Position numbers and translations under genes: made by a program | From: Nitrosomonas communis | GTDB lineage: Bacteria; Pseudomonadota; Gammaproteobacteria; Burkholderiales; Nitrosomonadaceae | Assembly: GCF_900114745.1 (NCBI RefSeq) | Contig: NZ_FOUB01000002.1 | Location: 62,001 to 126,000, forward strand | Reading direction: 5' to 3' | DNA length: 64,000 nucleotides | The notes under the pieces: model-generated | Told to the model about the DNA's origin: nothing | What the model saw: only the letters and a program-made list of their open reading frames with translations | Databases searched by the model: none | Shown here: positions 17,933 through 27,401 of the stretch, piece after piece | How positions within the stretch are numbered: the first letter of the stretch is position 1 | How the letters are laid out: every line of letters begins with the position of its first letter

Positions 17933-18798
17933 AATCACTACTTGAACAACGGCTGCAGCTGCATGTTGAGAAGCTTGCTAGTGAGATCGGCGAGCGTAAC
18001 GTGTGGCAGCCGAAAGCGCTGTACGCCGCTGCCGACTATATCCGTGATACCTGGAGCCAGTTGGGCTATGAAGTTCACGCTCAGGGCTATGATGCAGGCG
18101 GTGTATGGAGCGAAAATATCGAGATCGAGATCCGCGGTAGGGAGCGGGCCAATGAGATTATGCTCGCTGGTGCACACTACGACAGCGTGACGGGCAGCCC
18201 GGGCGCAGATGACAACGCTTCCGGCGTCGCAGCGCTGCTCGAGATCGCACGACTTCTCCTCGAAATCAAACCCGAGCGCACGCTGAGGCTAGTTGCGTTC
18301 GTGAATGAAGAATCGCCATTCTTCTATTTTGGTGAAATGGGAAGCAAGATTTATGCGCAGGCTGCACGTGAGCGGCATGATGACATCCGTATCATGCTCT
18401 CGTTCGAGATGCTCGGCTACTACAGCGAAGAGCCGGGCAGCCAGAGCTATCCTCCCATTTTGCGCTGGCTCTATCCTGATCGCGGCAATTTCATCGGTTT
18501 CGTGTCCAACCTCAACTCACGCCGTGCGCTTAAACAATTCGCGGCAGCATTCGCTGCCAGCTCGGATTTTCCGTACGAGACGCTCGCCAGCCCCACCATC
18601 GTGCCGGGCGTTTCCTGGAGCGATCAGCTCTCGTTCTGGCGGCAAGGCTACCAGGCAGTGATGGTCACCGATACAGCATTCTATCGCAACCCGCACTATC
18701 ATCGTGCCAGTGATATCCCTGGAGAGCTCAACTATGCCGAGATGGCGCGTGTAGTCGAGGGATTAGCCGGCGCACTGACGGTGCTGGTAAAAGCATAA
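17929..18798 (+). CDS. M28-family zinc aminopeptidase-like protein
   Basis: A 289-residue dizinc peptidase domain without signal peptide, so probably cytosolic. Metal ligands are visible: His83/Asp85 in AGAHYDSV, Asp94-Asp95 in GADDNASGV, Glu127-Glu128 in VNEESPFF, and a late His in NPHYHRASDIP. The start overlaps the MJ1316 gene by four bases. A peptidase in an RtcA operon is unexpected; it could process a partner protein or a conjugate made by the dehydrogenase. That is inference only. M28 family assignment is firm. Confidence 0.85.
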   Translation: MKSLLEQRLQLHVEKLASEIGERNVWQPKALYAAADYIRDTWSQLGYEVHAQGYDAGGVWSENIEIEIRGRERANEIMLAGAHYDSVTGSPGADDNASGVAALLEIARLLLEIKPERTLRLVAFVNEESPFFYFGEMGSKIYAQAARERHDDIRIMLSFEMLGYYSEEPGSQSYPPILRWLYPDRGNFIGFVSNLNSRRALKQFAAAFAASSDFPYETLASPTIVPGVSWSDQLSFWRQGYQAVMVTDTAFYRNPHYHRASDIPGELNYAEMARVVEGLAGALTVLVKA

Positions 18799-18903
18799 TC
18801 ATTGCCTTCAAGTGATAATAATCGCGGCTAATATTCTCGTTATTCCTGCTAACTTGACGTAACATACCATAACAATGACTAAAGTTTCTGAAGGAGTCAT
18901 TTA

Positions 18904-19335
18904 GTGTCGCTGAACGTTGACCCTTTTCTGCGCACCATCGCTACGCTTGAGCAAGCGTTGATTGCGCTGCAACGTCTCGAGAATGACGACATACTCTATG
19001 ATCTCTACCGCAATGCAGCGATCAAAAGTCTGGAATTGTCGCTTGAAGCTATCGGCAAGTTGTTGCGTAAGACACTCAAATCTTATAGCGGTAATCCACG
19101 TGCTGTGGACGGGTTAATGTTTAACGATGTGCTGCGTATGGCAGGAAGGCATGGGCTTCTGGATATGGATGGCGTCGAGCGCTGGCTCGCGTACCGCGCT
19201 AACCGCAATACTGTTGCGCACGACTATGGGGAGGGTTTTACCAATCAAACTCTTAAACTGCTGCCACAATTTATTAACGATGCGAGAGAGCTGGCTGATA
19301 CCCTGAAGCATCTTCCCAATGAGCAAGCAGATTGA
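18904..19335 (+). CDS. HEPN-domain toxin of HepT type
   Basis: A 143-residue all-helical protein of the HEPN/nucleotidyltransferase-substrate-binding family. The motif R101-x4-H106-x-Y108 (RNTVAHDY) is the RX4HXY ribonuclease motif of HepT toxins. Start is GTG at 18904, preceded by GAAGGAG. Its end overlaps the next gene by 17 bases, with the nucleotidyltransferase second, as in HepT/MntA pairs. Family knowledge: HepT cleaves RNA and MntA silences it by AMPylation of the Tyr. Alternatively it is an HI0074-type substrate-binding partner without toxicity. Confidence 0.8.
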   Translation: MSLNVDPFLRTIATLEQALIALQRLENDDILYDLYRNAAIKSLELSLEAIGKLLRKTLKSYSGNPRAVDGLMFNDVLRMAGRHGLLDMDGVERWLAYRANRNTVAHDYGEGFTNQTLKLLPQFINDARELADTLKHLPNEQAD

Positions 19336-19639
19336 GCTGATAGATCGTCACCTGGCACAACTGAAGCGCTTGCTGGCAATACATGTGCCCGAAGCCGAAA
19401 TCTGGGTTTTTGGCAGTCGCATCCATGGTTCGGCACATGAAGGCAGCGATCTGGATCTCGTATTGCGTAACCCCAACGATCTGACTACTGAAGTTGCTGG
19501 TTGGGGTGATTTGATTGAAGCATTACAAGAAAGCAGCTTGCCGATACTAATAGAAGTCCATGACTGGGCGCATTTGCCAGTAGCCTTCCGGGACGAGATT
19601 ATGCGGGATTACGTGGTATTGCAGTCTGTCACCAAGTGA
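19319..19639 (+). CDS. MNT-family minimal nucleotidyltransferase (MntA-type antitoxin)
   Basis: A 106-residue minimal nucleotidyltransferase. GSRIHGSAHEGSDLDLVL contains the GSX10DXD active-site motif (Gly32-Ser33, Asp44, Asp46) of MntA enzymes. It overlaps the upstream HEPN gene, which carries an intact RX4HXY motif, so the pair is predicted to be a toxin-antitoxin module in which this protein adenylylates the toxin. The last Asp of the triad is probably in ILIEVHDWAHL. Confidence 0.85.
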   Translation: MSKQIELIDRHLAQLKRLLAIHVPEAEIWVFGSRIHGSAHEGSDLDLVLRNPNDLTTEVAGWGDLIEALQESSLPILIEVHDWAHLPVAFRDEIMRDYVVLQSVTK

Positions 19640-20117
19640 ACGAACGCTACTCAGAAAGAATCTGGATAGAGTAAATAAGTTATAGGGTTCCTTGCGATAC
19701 TTTGTTTCAGAGGGATGAATTTGTCCTTAATCAAATACTGTCTTCACGCACTTCCATTTCCAAATCAAAAATAACATAAAGGAATGACACAAAGGCGAAC
19801 CGTAGGCAGTGTAAATAATACAGCAAGGAGAAGCCGACAAAGCCGGGTTTGATTTAGAAATGGAATAAGATGAGTAGAATCGCACAATTACTAGGATGCT
19901 TACAATGATTGGGACGTAGGTGGCTGGAATTGCGAAAAAAATAGCAGGAGGGACGGGATACCGTCGTGATCATGGATCCCTCACTCACTATTATCGGCCA
20001 ACCGTGGCGCGAATCTGCGTCATTCAATCAATGTCATTACAAAGATCCGAAGAGTAGATTCAGGCGCTATTTGAGCTGTATACTGCTGGTACAAGAGTTC
20101 GAGGAGCATCGCACGCT
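19640..20117. other. Gap holding a MITE, otherwise no feature
   Basis: The gap between mntA and the pentapeptide-repeat gene has no credible open frame. It holds the MITE copy at 19752-19865. Confidence 0.5.
19752..19865 (+). mobile_element. MITE family member, copy 3, longer variant
   Basis: Same ends as the 101-bp family (TTCCATTTCCAAATCAAAA and TTTGATTTAGAAATGGAA), but 114 bp long because of about 13 extra bases after the left end, and more diverged in the core. The right side has TAA; the left flank is CAC, so no target duplication is preserved. Confidence 0.8.
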
Positions 20118-20876
20118 TTAGGGGCAACTCTTGCATCCACTCGTACGTGCCATGTTAAAAATAGTCTGATCGAGATTCGCTCCACTCAGATCTGCGTCAG
20201 TCAGATCGGCACCAGTAAAATTTACCCCTTGCAAATTAGCGTTAACTAAAGATGCTCCGCGCAAATGGGCTGCGCGCATGTTAGCACGCTGGATATCGGC
20301 ATTATCGAGTATGGCATTACCAAGCTTTGCGTTGGTGAGATCGGCGTTGGTCAGCAAGGCTCCTGTTAAATTAGCGCCACTCAGATCCGCATTTTGTAGA
20401 ATGGCACTTTGCAGATTCGCGTTTACCAGTTGGGCATCATTGAAACGTGCGCCCCGGGCATTCGTTTTCACCAGCGAGGCCTGGTTCAAATTGGCTTCGC
20501 GTAGTTGAGCACTCGATAGATTCGCTTCGTTCAGATTGGCTCCAGTCAGATTCGCTTTGGAAAGTATCGATCGGGTGAACTGGGAATTTGCCAGATTCAC
20601 ATTTTGAAGATCGCTCCCATACAGGTTCATATCCACGCAAAACGTGCCTCGTCGGATACTGCATCCCTCTATGTTGCGCGCTCCTTGGGCAAGCGCTTCA
20701 ACACAAACAAACAAAAGCAGCAAGAGAGAGCATCGAAAATGATTAGCGAGCAATCGGAAAGCAGGGGGCATAGGGCGTAATTCGAGATGTATATCAAATG
20801 AATGCATAATGAGTCTAGCCCCGTATAATCGATTTTTAACGGTGGCCGATAGTGATACGATTTTTCTTCTGGACAT
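20118..20876 (-). CDS. Exported pentapeptide-repeat protein
   Basis: A protein of up to 252 residues. The last 170 or so residues are tandem pentapeptide repeats of the A(D/N)LXX type (ANLTGANLNEANLSSAQLRE and so on), which fold as a right-handed quadrilateral beta helix. Before them is a hydrophobic segment (CSLLLLLFVCVEALAQG) that reads as a signal peptide. Three ATGs are possible (20876, 20807, 20771); the last gives the shortest lead into the signal peptide, but none has a strong ribosome site. Two Cys pairs flank the repeats (CSIRRGTFC and CKSC). Function unknown; probably periplasmic. Confidence 0.75.
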   Translation of the reverse strand: MSRRKIVSLSATVKNRLYGARLIMHSFDIHLELRPMPPAFRLLANHFRCSLLLLLFVCVEALAQGARNIEGCSIRRGTFCVDMNLYGSDLQNVNLANSQFTRSILSKANLTGANLNEANLSSAQLREANLNQASLVKTNARGARFNDAQLVNANLQSAILQNADLSGANLTGALLTNADLTNAKLGNAILDNADIQRANMRAAHLRGASLVNANLQGVNFTGADLTDADLSGANLDQTIFNMARTSGCKSCP

Positions 20877-21324
20877 AAGTATCAGTGTAACTCCCTTGGA
20901 AACGCACGATTTAGGTAAGATTCAGAAAAAAGTTTAATCCATGACTCATGCGCCAAGGCACTCAAGACTGCAACATCGAGTGACGCTTTCCGTAGTTACA
21001 GCACTGATCGGCAGCTTCCCATGTCACTTCGAGTTCAGCCCGGAGCCACATATCGTGAGTTCGAGGGAAGTCTTGATATTTTACTCCGATCATCTTCGAA
21101 CGCATGCATTCGAGAAGCGTGTTACCCTTAATATAATTGCATTTGGAGGAGAGTTAAGATAAATATCTTTTTTAATTTAGCCGGAATGTACCGAGAATCC
21201 TATATGTTGTCAAACATGTTGAAGAATGGTCCAGAAAGTAATTTGGCTAACTCAAAAATTTAGCTAACTCAAATTGAAAAATTTTCTGATAATTTTTATA
21301 TATTGCATCAATGTTATCGGTCGA
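20877..21324. other. Intergenic, no gene seen
   Basis: The only frame of any length (20941-21162) shows no protein-like character. The part from 21160 on is strongly AT-rich. No repeat or terminator was recognised. Confidence 0.4.
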
Positions 21325-23509
21325 TTACTCAAGAAAAATGAGCCGTAATCTCAAAGCATTGGTAATAACACTAATTGAAGAAAGTGACATGGCGGCAGCA
21401 GCGAATATCGGCGAGAGCAGGATGCCAAAAAAGGGATAGAGCATACCTGCTGCCACGGGTACTCCGGCAGCATTGTAAACAAACGCGAAGACCAGGTTTT
21501 GTCGAATATTACGCATGGTTGCCATGGATAGCTTGCGAGCGAGAATGATACCGGACAGGTCACCTTTGAGCAGCGTAATGCCCGCGCTTTCTATGGCGAT
21601 ATCAGTACCTGTTCCCATGGCAATGCCTACATTGGCCGCAGCCAATGTGGTTCATTGTTGATGCCGTCGCTGGCCATGGCAACAATTCTCCCTGCCTCCC
21701 GTAGTTTTCTGACTATTTTGCCTTTGTCTTCCGGCAGAATCTCTGATTTGACTTCGGTGATCGCAAGCTTCGCGGCGACAGCCTCGGCAGTGCGACGGTT
21801 ATCACCAGTTAGCATCACAATATGGATACCCTGTTGCTGCAACACCTTGATCGCCGCCGCTGCCGTCGTCTTGATCGGGTCGGCTATGGCCAGCAATCCG
21901 GCGAGTCTGTTATCTATAGCTATAAAAATGACAGTAGCACCCTCGGCCCGAAGAGCATTGGCCTCCATACTGAGTGAGAAACATCGATGGCCTGTTCTTC
22001 CATTAGCAGGGTATTGCCTAGGGTAATGTTTTGCCCCTTTACTCTTCCGATAATGCCTTTGCCAGTACGTGAATCAAATTGATCTGCCGCAGATAGATCG
22101 AGTTTCTTTGCTTTCGCTGCCGTGATAATGGCATGCGCTAGCGGGTGTTCTCTGCTTTGCTCTAGCGAAGCAGCTAGCGCGAGTAGCGTGTCTTCAGTAA
22201 ATCCTTCAGTCGTAACCATCTTGGTTATTGTTGGCTTGCCTTCAGTAAGTGTTCCGGTCTTATCGATGATCAGCGTATCTACTTTTTCCATATGCTCTAG
22301 CGCTTCGGCATTTTTAATGAGCACGCTCACTTGTGCGCCTTTGCCAATGCCGACTATGATCGACATGGGCGTGGCTAACCCTAACGCACAGGGGCAAGCG
22401 ATAATCAGCACACTGACAGCGGCAATAATGGCATAGCTTAAAGCAGGTGCAGGGCCGTATGCAGTCCACCCGATAAACGTCAGAAAAGCGATGAGGATAA
22501 CTGCAGGTACAAAAAAGGAAGAAACAACATCGGCCAGTCTTTGAATTGGGGCACGGCTGTGCTGTGCTTCAGCAACCATGTGAACAATTTGTGCGAATAT
22601 TGTATCTTTACCGACGCGCTCGGCTTTCATCACAAAACTGCCGGTCTGATTGATTGTGCCCCCGATTACCTTGCTGTTGGGTTCCTTCTTCACTGCCATC
22701 GATTCGCCTGTCACCATCGATTCATCCACAGCGCTGTGACCTTCGGTAACGATGCCGTCCAAAGGAACTTTTTCACCAGGTCGAACGCGCAGCAGATCAT
22801 CCACCTGAATGTGTTGTAGTGGCACATCTTCTTCTCCTGTTATGCTAATCTGGCGAGCTGTTTTGGGTGCTAGATCGAGCAGAGCACGGAGTGCGCCACC
22901 TGTCTGCTCGTGTGCTTTGAGTTCCAGCACCTGTCCCAACAAGACCAGTACCGTAATTACTGCGGCAGCCTCGAAATATACGGCCACAGCGCCGTTCGCC
23001 TGCTGAAAGTCGGCGGGGAAGATATCAGGTGCGAGTGTTGCCACCAGACTGTATAGCCAAGCCACCCCTGTACCCATGGCAATCAGGGTAAACATGTTCA
23101 GTTTGCGCGTTTTCAATGAAGTCCAGCCGCGAGTGAAGAAGGGTTTTCCTGCCTAAAGCACTACTGGTGTGGCCAGTACCAGCTGGATCCAATTAGTTAA
23201 GTTGGTACTGAAGTAATGGTGCAGATTCATAAAATGGGTGCTCATTTCCAATAAGAAAACGGGGAGAGTTAGCACCAAGCCGAGCCAGAACCTTTTACGC
23301 ATATCGATCAGTTCCAGGTTTTTACCTTCTTCTCCAGTCATCATTTCCGGTTCCAGCGCCATGCCGCAGATCGGGCAATTTCCCGGTGCTTTTTGCCGGA
23401 TTTCTGGATGCATGGGGCAGGTGTAGATCCCTTCGCTTCCAGCAGCTGGAAAGGATCGCTTTGTGTTCTTGCCTGGTTTATGCTCATGGTGATTACTTTG
23501 TACATCCAT
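21325..23509 (-). pseudogene. copA: Copper-type P1B ATPase, decayed
   Basis: Four consecutive minus-strand pieces make one heavy-metal ATPase of about 725 codons. The N-terminus (23509, with AAGGAGG before ATG) has the metal-binding YTCPMHPEI...CPICGM module. The middle piece has TGES, the CPC membrane motif (IIACPCALG) and DKTGTLTEG; the last has MLTGDNRRTAEAV. Three lesions are visible: an amber TAG in place of an expected Trp between TPVVL and AGKPFF (23154-23156), a frameshift near 21960, and another near 21640. The hinge GDGIND is also changed to SDGINN. It must be inactive as a single protein. A 14-bp palindrome AGCAATATATTGCT lies upstream at 23624-23637. Confidence 0.85.
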
Positions 23510-23804
23510 ATAGCCTCCTTGTTATGAACCTTCCGCAACCGTGTTTGCACTCAGAGCATTCTCAGCAATTATTTTTCGCTGTTAAATACCCAGTCTGTTC
23601 TTCTCAGGGCACAGTGAGAGATAAGCAATATATTGCTGATAATTTCCTTTCTTACCTGCATGATGGAATTTGCTGCTTACACTGTATTCTAATTCTAATG
23701 ATAGGCTGAAAAATATGATTGATAAATTTTAATCATGGCATTGCGGGAAATACTCGTTCTAATCATTAGGAAATATTCAAAAAACCTTTTTGCAGGAGAA
23801 GACT

Positions 23805-24125
23805 ATGGCTATTGATGTTAATCTGGTACAGGCAGTCTGGGAAAAAGGAAGAGGTACGCAGGAGCAAGATATATCCGAGTGGCGCAAGGACCAATGTGGT
23901 GCATGGATAAACCGACAAAATTATAATAATGCAAAGTCAGAATATGGCTGGAAGATAGTAAATGTTAAACCAGGTAGTCCGGATCACCTGGAAAACCTGC
24001 AGCCATTTCATTTACAAAATGATTTCGATATTGCTAATGATAAGCCACACTGCAGGGTTACAGCTGACCGATCTGGCTTGATGCCCACCCAAAATGTCGA
24101 TACGCCACACAATACTGACGCTTGA
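23805..24125 (+). CDS. Small HNH-fold-like protein lacking the catalytic His
   Basis: A 106-residue protein starting at the ATG at 23805 (GGAGAAG just upstream; an ATG at 23790 is also in frame). The layout WRKDQCGAWINRQNYNNAKSE...YGW...NLQPFHLQND matches, from memory, small HNH-type proteins in which YGWEIDHIxPVS follows. Here the expected Asp-His pair is replaced (GWKIVNVKPGS), so nuclease activity is unlikely. It is divergent from the copA remnant. Function unknown. Confidence 0.55.
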   Translation: MAIDVNLVQAVWEKGRGTQEQDISEWRKDQCGAWINRQNYNNAKSEYGWKIVNVKPGSPDHLENLQPFHLQNDFDIANDKPHCRVTADRSGLMPTQNVDTPHNTDA

Positions 24126-24471
24126 TCTGTTGTCTATGAATTATTTTCTCACTGTCAGGGAAATGTGTACATGTTGGCGGCATGCCGAGGCTAAATCAAA
24201 GCAAAACAAATGAGTTATTTATTGATTACGCCTAGACATAGAAAATGGTACTGCTAGCAGTCAAGATCTGATTACTCTACTTGAATGATCGATTGAATTG
24301 GTTGAACGAGGAAGCTCCAGAACTTTGTTGGATATTTTGAATGGACTCTACTCTCAGCTAATTGGCTTGCAACCTAATACTTTGTTATGTTGATGCTTTT
24401 TTGGGTGTTGAGTGGAGTGGGTGCTCTTTTCAGGTTCAGGACAAAATTTAGGAGATATACCGGAGTAGCTG
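24126..24471. other. Intergenic, no gene seen
   Basis: 346 bases without a credible frame, repeat or clear terminator. The promoter of the downstream Cys-rich repeat gene presumably lies here, but no strong boxes were recognised. Confidence 0.35.
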
Positions 24472-25038
24472 ATGATAAGTATCTGGCGATTCATGCTATT
24501 GTTTCTGCTTCTGAATCTGCTCAGCGGATATACATTTTCTACTGAGCCACCAGAATATTGTAAAAGTACTACAAATGCTGATGCCAGAGCATGTTTTGCC
24601 TCGCATCCCTCCTATTGTGATAGCACAAGCTTTGCCAACTCAGGAGCATGTTTCCTGATGAATGCATTTTACTGTGAAAGCGATAGCTATGCGAATTCGG
24701 GTGGGTGCTTTATTTCACACCCAATATATTGCAGTAGCTCGAGCTACGCCAACTCAGGTGCCTGCTTCCTAGCTAATGGAGCCTATTGCGAAAGCGATAG
24801 CTACGCCAATTCCGGTGCATGTTTCGCATCGCACCCATCTTATTGCAGCAGTTCTAGCTATGCCAATACGTCTGCCTGCTCGGGTGCAAGGCCGGCTTAC
24901 TGTCAAGACAGCATTTACGCAAACTCGAAAGCATGTTCTCGTTTAGTCAAGCCCAGGCCTGGCCAAATTTTAGAGGTTGCTCGCCGCTTGGAGGCGCCGG
25001 TAGATGTGAACAGTCTCATGCGTGAGTTGATGAAATAA
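24472..25038 (+). CDS. Secreted Cys-rich protein with seven 19-residue tandem repeats
   Basis: A 188-residue protein with a signal peptide (residues 1-23) and seven contiguous units of 19 residues, about residues 29-161. The consensus is YCxSxSYANSGACF followed by five variable residues. Each unit has two Cys eleven residues apart, giving 14 Cys in total, an even number suited to disulphide bonds in the periplasm or outside. Odd and even units alternate at position 3 (E-S-D versus S-S-S), suggesting that a two-unit block duplicated. A short non-repeat C-terminus (PRPGQILEVARRLEAPVDV) follows. GGAG lies a few bases upstream. I do not recognise the family. Confidence 0.75.
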   Translation: MISIWRFMLLFLLLNLLSGYTFSTEPPEYCKSTTNADARACFASHPSYCDSTSFANSGACFLMNAFYCESDSYANSGGCFISHPIYCSSSSYANSGACFLANGAYCESDSYANSGACFASHPSYCSSSSYANTSACSGARPAYCQDSIYANSKACSRLVKPRPGQILEVARRLEAPVDVNSLMRELMK

Positions 25039-25094
25039 GTAGCAATGTTGGAATGGTAACGATTAGTAAGGGCTAGCTCAAAGCCATGATCTAA

Positions 25095-25195
25095 TTCCAT
25101 TTCTAAATCAAAACTGACTTTGTCGGCTTCACCTTGCCGTATTATTTATACTGTCTGCGGCTCGCCTTCGCCTCATTTTTGATTTGGAAATGGAA
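25095..25195 (-). mobile_element. 101-bp MITE, copy 4, reverse orientation
   Basis: Ends TTCCATTTCTAAATCAAAA and TTTTTGATTTGGAAATGGAA, flanked on both sides by TAA (25092-25094 and 25196-25198). The core is the reverse complement of the copies at 14799 and 29023. It lies between the Cys-rich repeat gene and the DUF1207 gene. Confidence 0.9.
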
Positions 25196-25265
25196 TAATA
25201 TAGTCTCAATGTGCCTGCCTCGCTGATTTATATCCCTTTGCTCCATACGCTTACTGTTTTTTAAG

Positions 25266-26405
25266 TTAAAAGTGGTAATGCGCACCGATTCCGAGATACT
25301 CAGCTTTCTCTTTGTAAAACTGACCAGTGGGAGAGTTACCGTTAAAATACTCTATCATAAACTGCAGTTTGCGACCAAACACCTGGTGGTTGTCGAACTG
25401 AAATCCGGCTCTGGCGGATACATCCACGTTCCAATCGTTTTGTTGGTGATTCTTTAAGTCAACAGCCAGTATGGGTCTCATTGCGGCAAAATCGAGACGC
25501 CAAGGGCTTCTGAATTCAAGCCCATACTGAATTGACCAGGGTTTAATGGTTGAGGGATGTTTATGAAAAATACCCCCTCCTCCACCATAAACTCGGAATC
25601 CGTATGGCAGCTCATATGAGAGCTTGAGATCAGCGCCTTCATAACTGAGATTGACGCGCTCCAACCGAGTTCTTAGTAAAAACTCATCGCCAAGATGCGA
25701 GCTTTGATGGAAAACACGGGCAAAAGCGGAAAGTTGACCCATTCGCATGCTTGAGTAAACTGAAGCAATAAAATCAGTATTGATCAGATCAGAAGATTTT
25801 GCATCGAGATTGAAGTCGCTAAAAACACCAGCCTGCAGTCCTGCTTCCCATTGGATAGTGGTTTGGCCAAGATTGGCGCGGTAGAAGGGGATAGTTTCGC
25901 CGAAGCTGACTGCACCATTATTTTCTCCATCAATATCGGCACCAACATAATTGCGATAACTGGCAGAGAAATGTGCCCAGCGTGGGTCAGCCAGTAATGG
26001 CATAAATAAATGGCCGGTTGGTAAAAAACCCGTAGGAAAAACTTCCGCGACTTTCCCAGAGGGAGTTACCGGTACTTCCTGTTTGGCTGGCGGTGGAGAA
26101 ACCGCCAGCTCTTGTTGAGGAACGCCCTCCACTAATTCAACACCCATTACTCCCGGGATTTCAGATAACATTTGCTGAACTTGAGCACGATCTTCCGGTG
26201 GCAGATGAGGTACTGGCAAGGTAATGACACCGTTGCGTACTACCAAGGAAGAGAGATCAAGTTGAAAATCACGTTTTAGAATTCCTGTGGCATAGCCTGC
26301 AATATAAGAGTCATCTGGGATCACATCGCTGTAGATGGGGAATGATAGGAACAAAGTCATTCCAAGAAGAATAAAGAACCGTACAGCACGCATCATTTTT
26401 GTCAT
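25266..26405 (-). CDS. DUF1207-type outer-membrane beta-barrel protein
   Basis: A 379-residue exported protein. A signal peptide (about residues 1-26) is followed by a BON-like or linker part (PPEDRAQVQQMLSEIPGVMG), a Pro-rich stretch, then the DUF1207 section with FLPTGHLFMPLLADPRWAHF and YRNYVGADID. The rest is alternating strands, ending in Phe (GIGAHYHF), the usual C-terminal residue of Omp barrels. No function is known for the family. Its 3' end faces the MITE at 25095. Confidence 0.75.
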   Translation of the reverse strand: MTKMMRAVRFFILLGMTLFLSFPIYSDVIPDDSYIAGYATGILKRDFQLDLSSLVVRNGVITLPVPHLPPEDRAQVQQMLSEIPGVMGVELVEGVPQQELAVSPPPAKQEVPVTPSGKVAEVFPTGFLPTGHLFMPLLADPRWAHFSASYRNYVGADIDGENNGAVSFGETIPFYRANLGQTTIQWEAGLQAGVFSDFNLDAKSSDLINTDFIASVYSSMRMGQLSAFARVFHQSSHLGDEFLLRTRLERVNLSYEGADLKLSYELPYGFRVYGGGGGIFHKHPSTIKPWSIQYGLEFRSPWRLDFAAMRPILAVDLKNHQQNDWNVDVSARAGFQFDNHQVFGRKLQFMIEYFNGNSPTGQFYKEKAEYLGIGAHYHF

Positions 26406-26501
26406 GATATTTTTTGTCGGTATTTATCGTCATGTAAAGATAGCAGTTTTTCCGTCATTATGCACTTGTGGTTAACCGATCAAAAATAGTCAAATTTGTT
26501 A

Positions 26502-27356
26502 GGGTCTGTTGACATTTTACATAGGTAACCATAGATATCCACATGCTATAGCTACCATACTCTCGTAATTTCGCTTCAGTTTGTCGTATCGTGTCGCTAT
26601 TGCCCGATACTGTTTTAGCCGGGCAAAAGCATTCTCCACCCAATGCCGGTATTGATATAAACCCCAATCCATATCTGCATTACCCTTCAACGAGTTGCGC
26701 TTTCTCGGTATCACAGCCTGAACCCCCTTCTTCGTTATCTGTTCCCGTAACCATCGCTGTCATAGCCCTTGTCCGCAACTATTGTTTTTGCGTCAGGCAA
26801 CCTGGCAATCAAATCAGGTGCGGCACAACAGTCATTGACTTCTCCACCGGTGATTTCAAACTCAACTGGCAAGCCATAACCATCGACCACTAAATGGATC
26901 TTGGTGGTATTGCCTGCACGGCTTTTGCCAATTGCTTGCGATTCTTGACTCGCTGCTCCCGCACTATGTTGATGCGCTTTAACATAACTGCCATCCATAA
27001 ATCTCCATTCCCAATCCGGATCAACAGCCAATGCTTTGAAAACATTCAGCCATTTCCTGCTCAATGACCATGCATTGAATCTTTTATAGATGGAATTCCA
27101 GCAGCCGAACACCCTGGGCAGATCGCGCCACGGACAGCCAACCCGCATTCGATACAGTATGCCTTCTACCGTCATGCGCAGATTGCGCTTGTTATAAATC
27201 GATTCTTGAAGCAGAATCTTCTCCAGCTTCGACCAGTACTCATCATTGAGCATCATTGGGGGCATCGCAAACTCGTTTTGTTGGTGGTATGGGAACCCCA
27301 ATATTACGAGTTTGTTTCTATCTATGAAATACTTATCTTAAAACGTCAACAGACCC
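26502..27356. mobile_element. IS5-family (IS427-like) insertion sequence, 855 bp
   Basis: Terminal inverted repeats begin GGGTCTGTTGACATTTTA at 26502 and end TTAAAACGTCAACAGACCC at 27356 (13 of the outermost 14 bases agree). Both sides carry TA (26500-26501 and 27357-27358), a 2-bp target duplication as in the IS427 group. The transposase is on the minus strand and frameshifted. The element lies between the DUF1207 gene and the cupin gene and breaks neither. Confidence 0.9.
26517..27265 (-). pseudogene. IS5-family DDE transposase, frameshifted
   Basis: The upstream frame (natural start probably ATG at 27265, MPPMMLND) runs through the first Asp region (FMDGSYVKAHQH) and the second (VADKGYDSD), then ends at 26735. 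The next frame resumes LREQITKKGVQAVIPRKRNS and includes the Glu region (YRHWVENAFARLKQYRAIATR). A single missing base at about 26747 (GATGGTTA where GATTGGTTA is expected, D-W-L) accounts for the shift. It falls inside the catalytic core, not at a known slippery site, so damage is more likely than programmed frameshifting. Confidence 0.8.
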
Positions 27357-27401
27357 TAGTCAGATTCCGTTTTTTGTTAAAAAATAGCAACCAGCTCTTT
27401 T

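Noticed and set aside
26502-27356. The resident IS as the engine that moves the 101-bp MITEs
   Set aside because: Its inverted repeats (GGGTCTGTTGAC) and 2-bp TA duplication differ from the MITE ends and 3-bp duplications.
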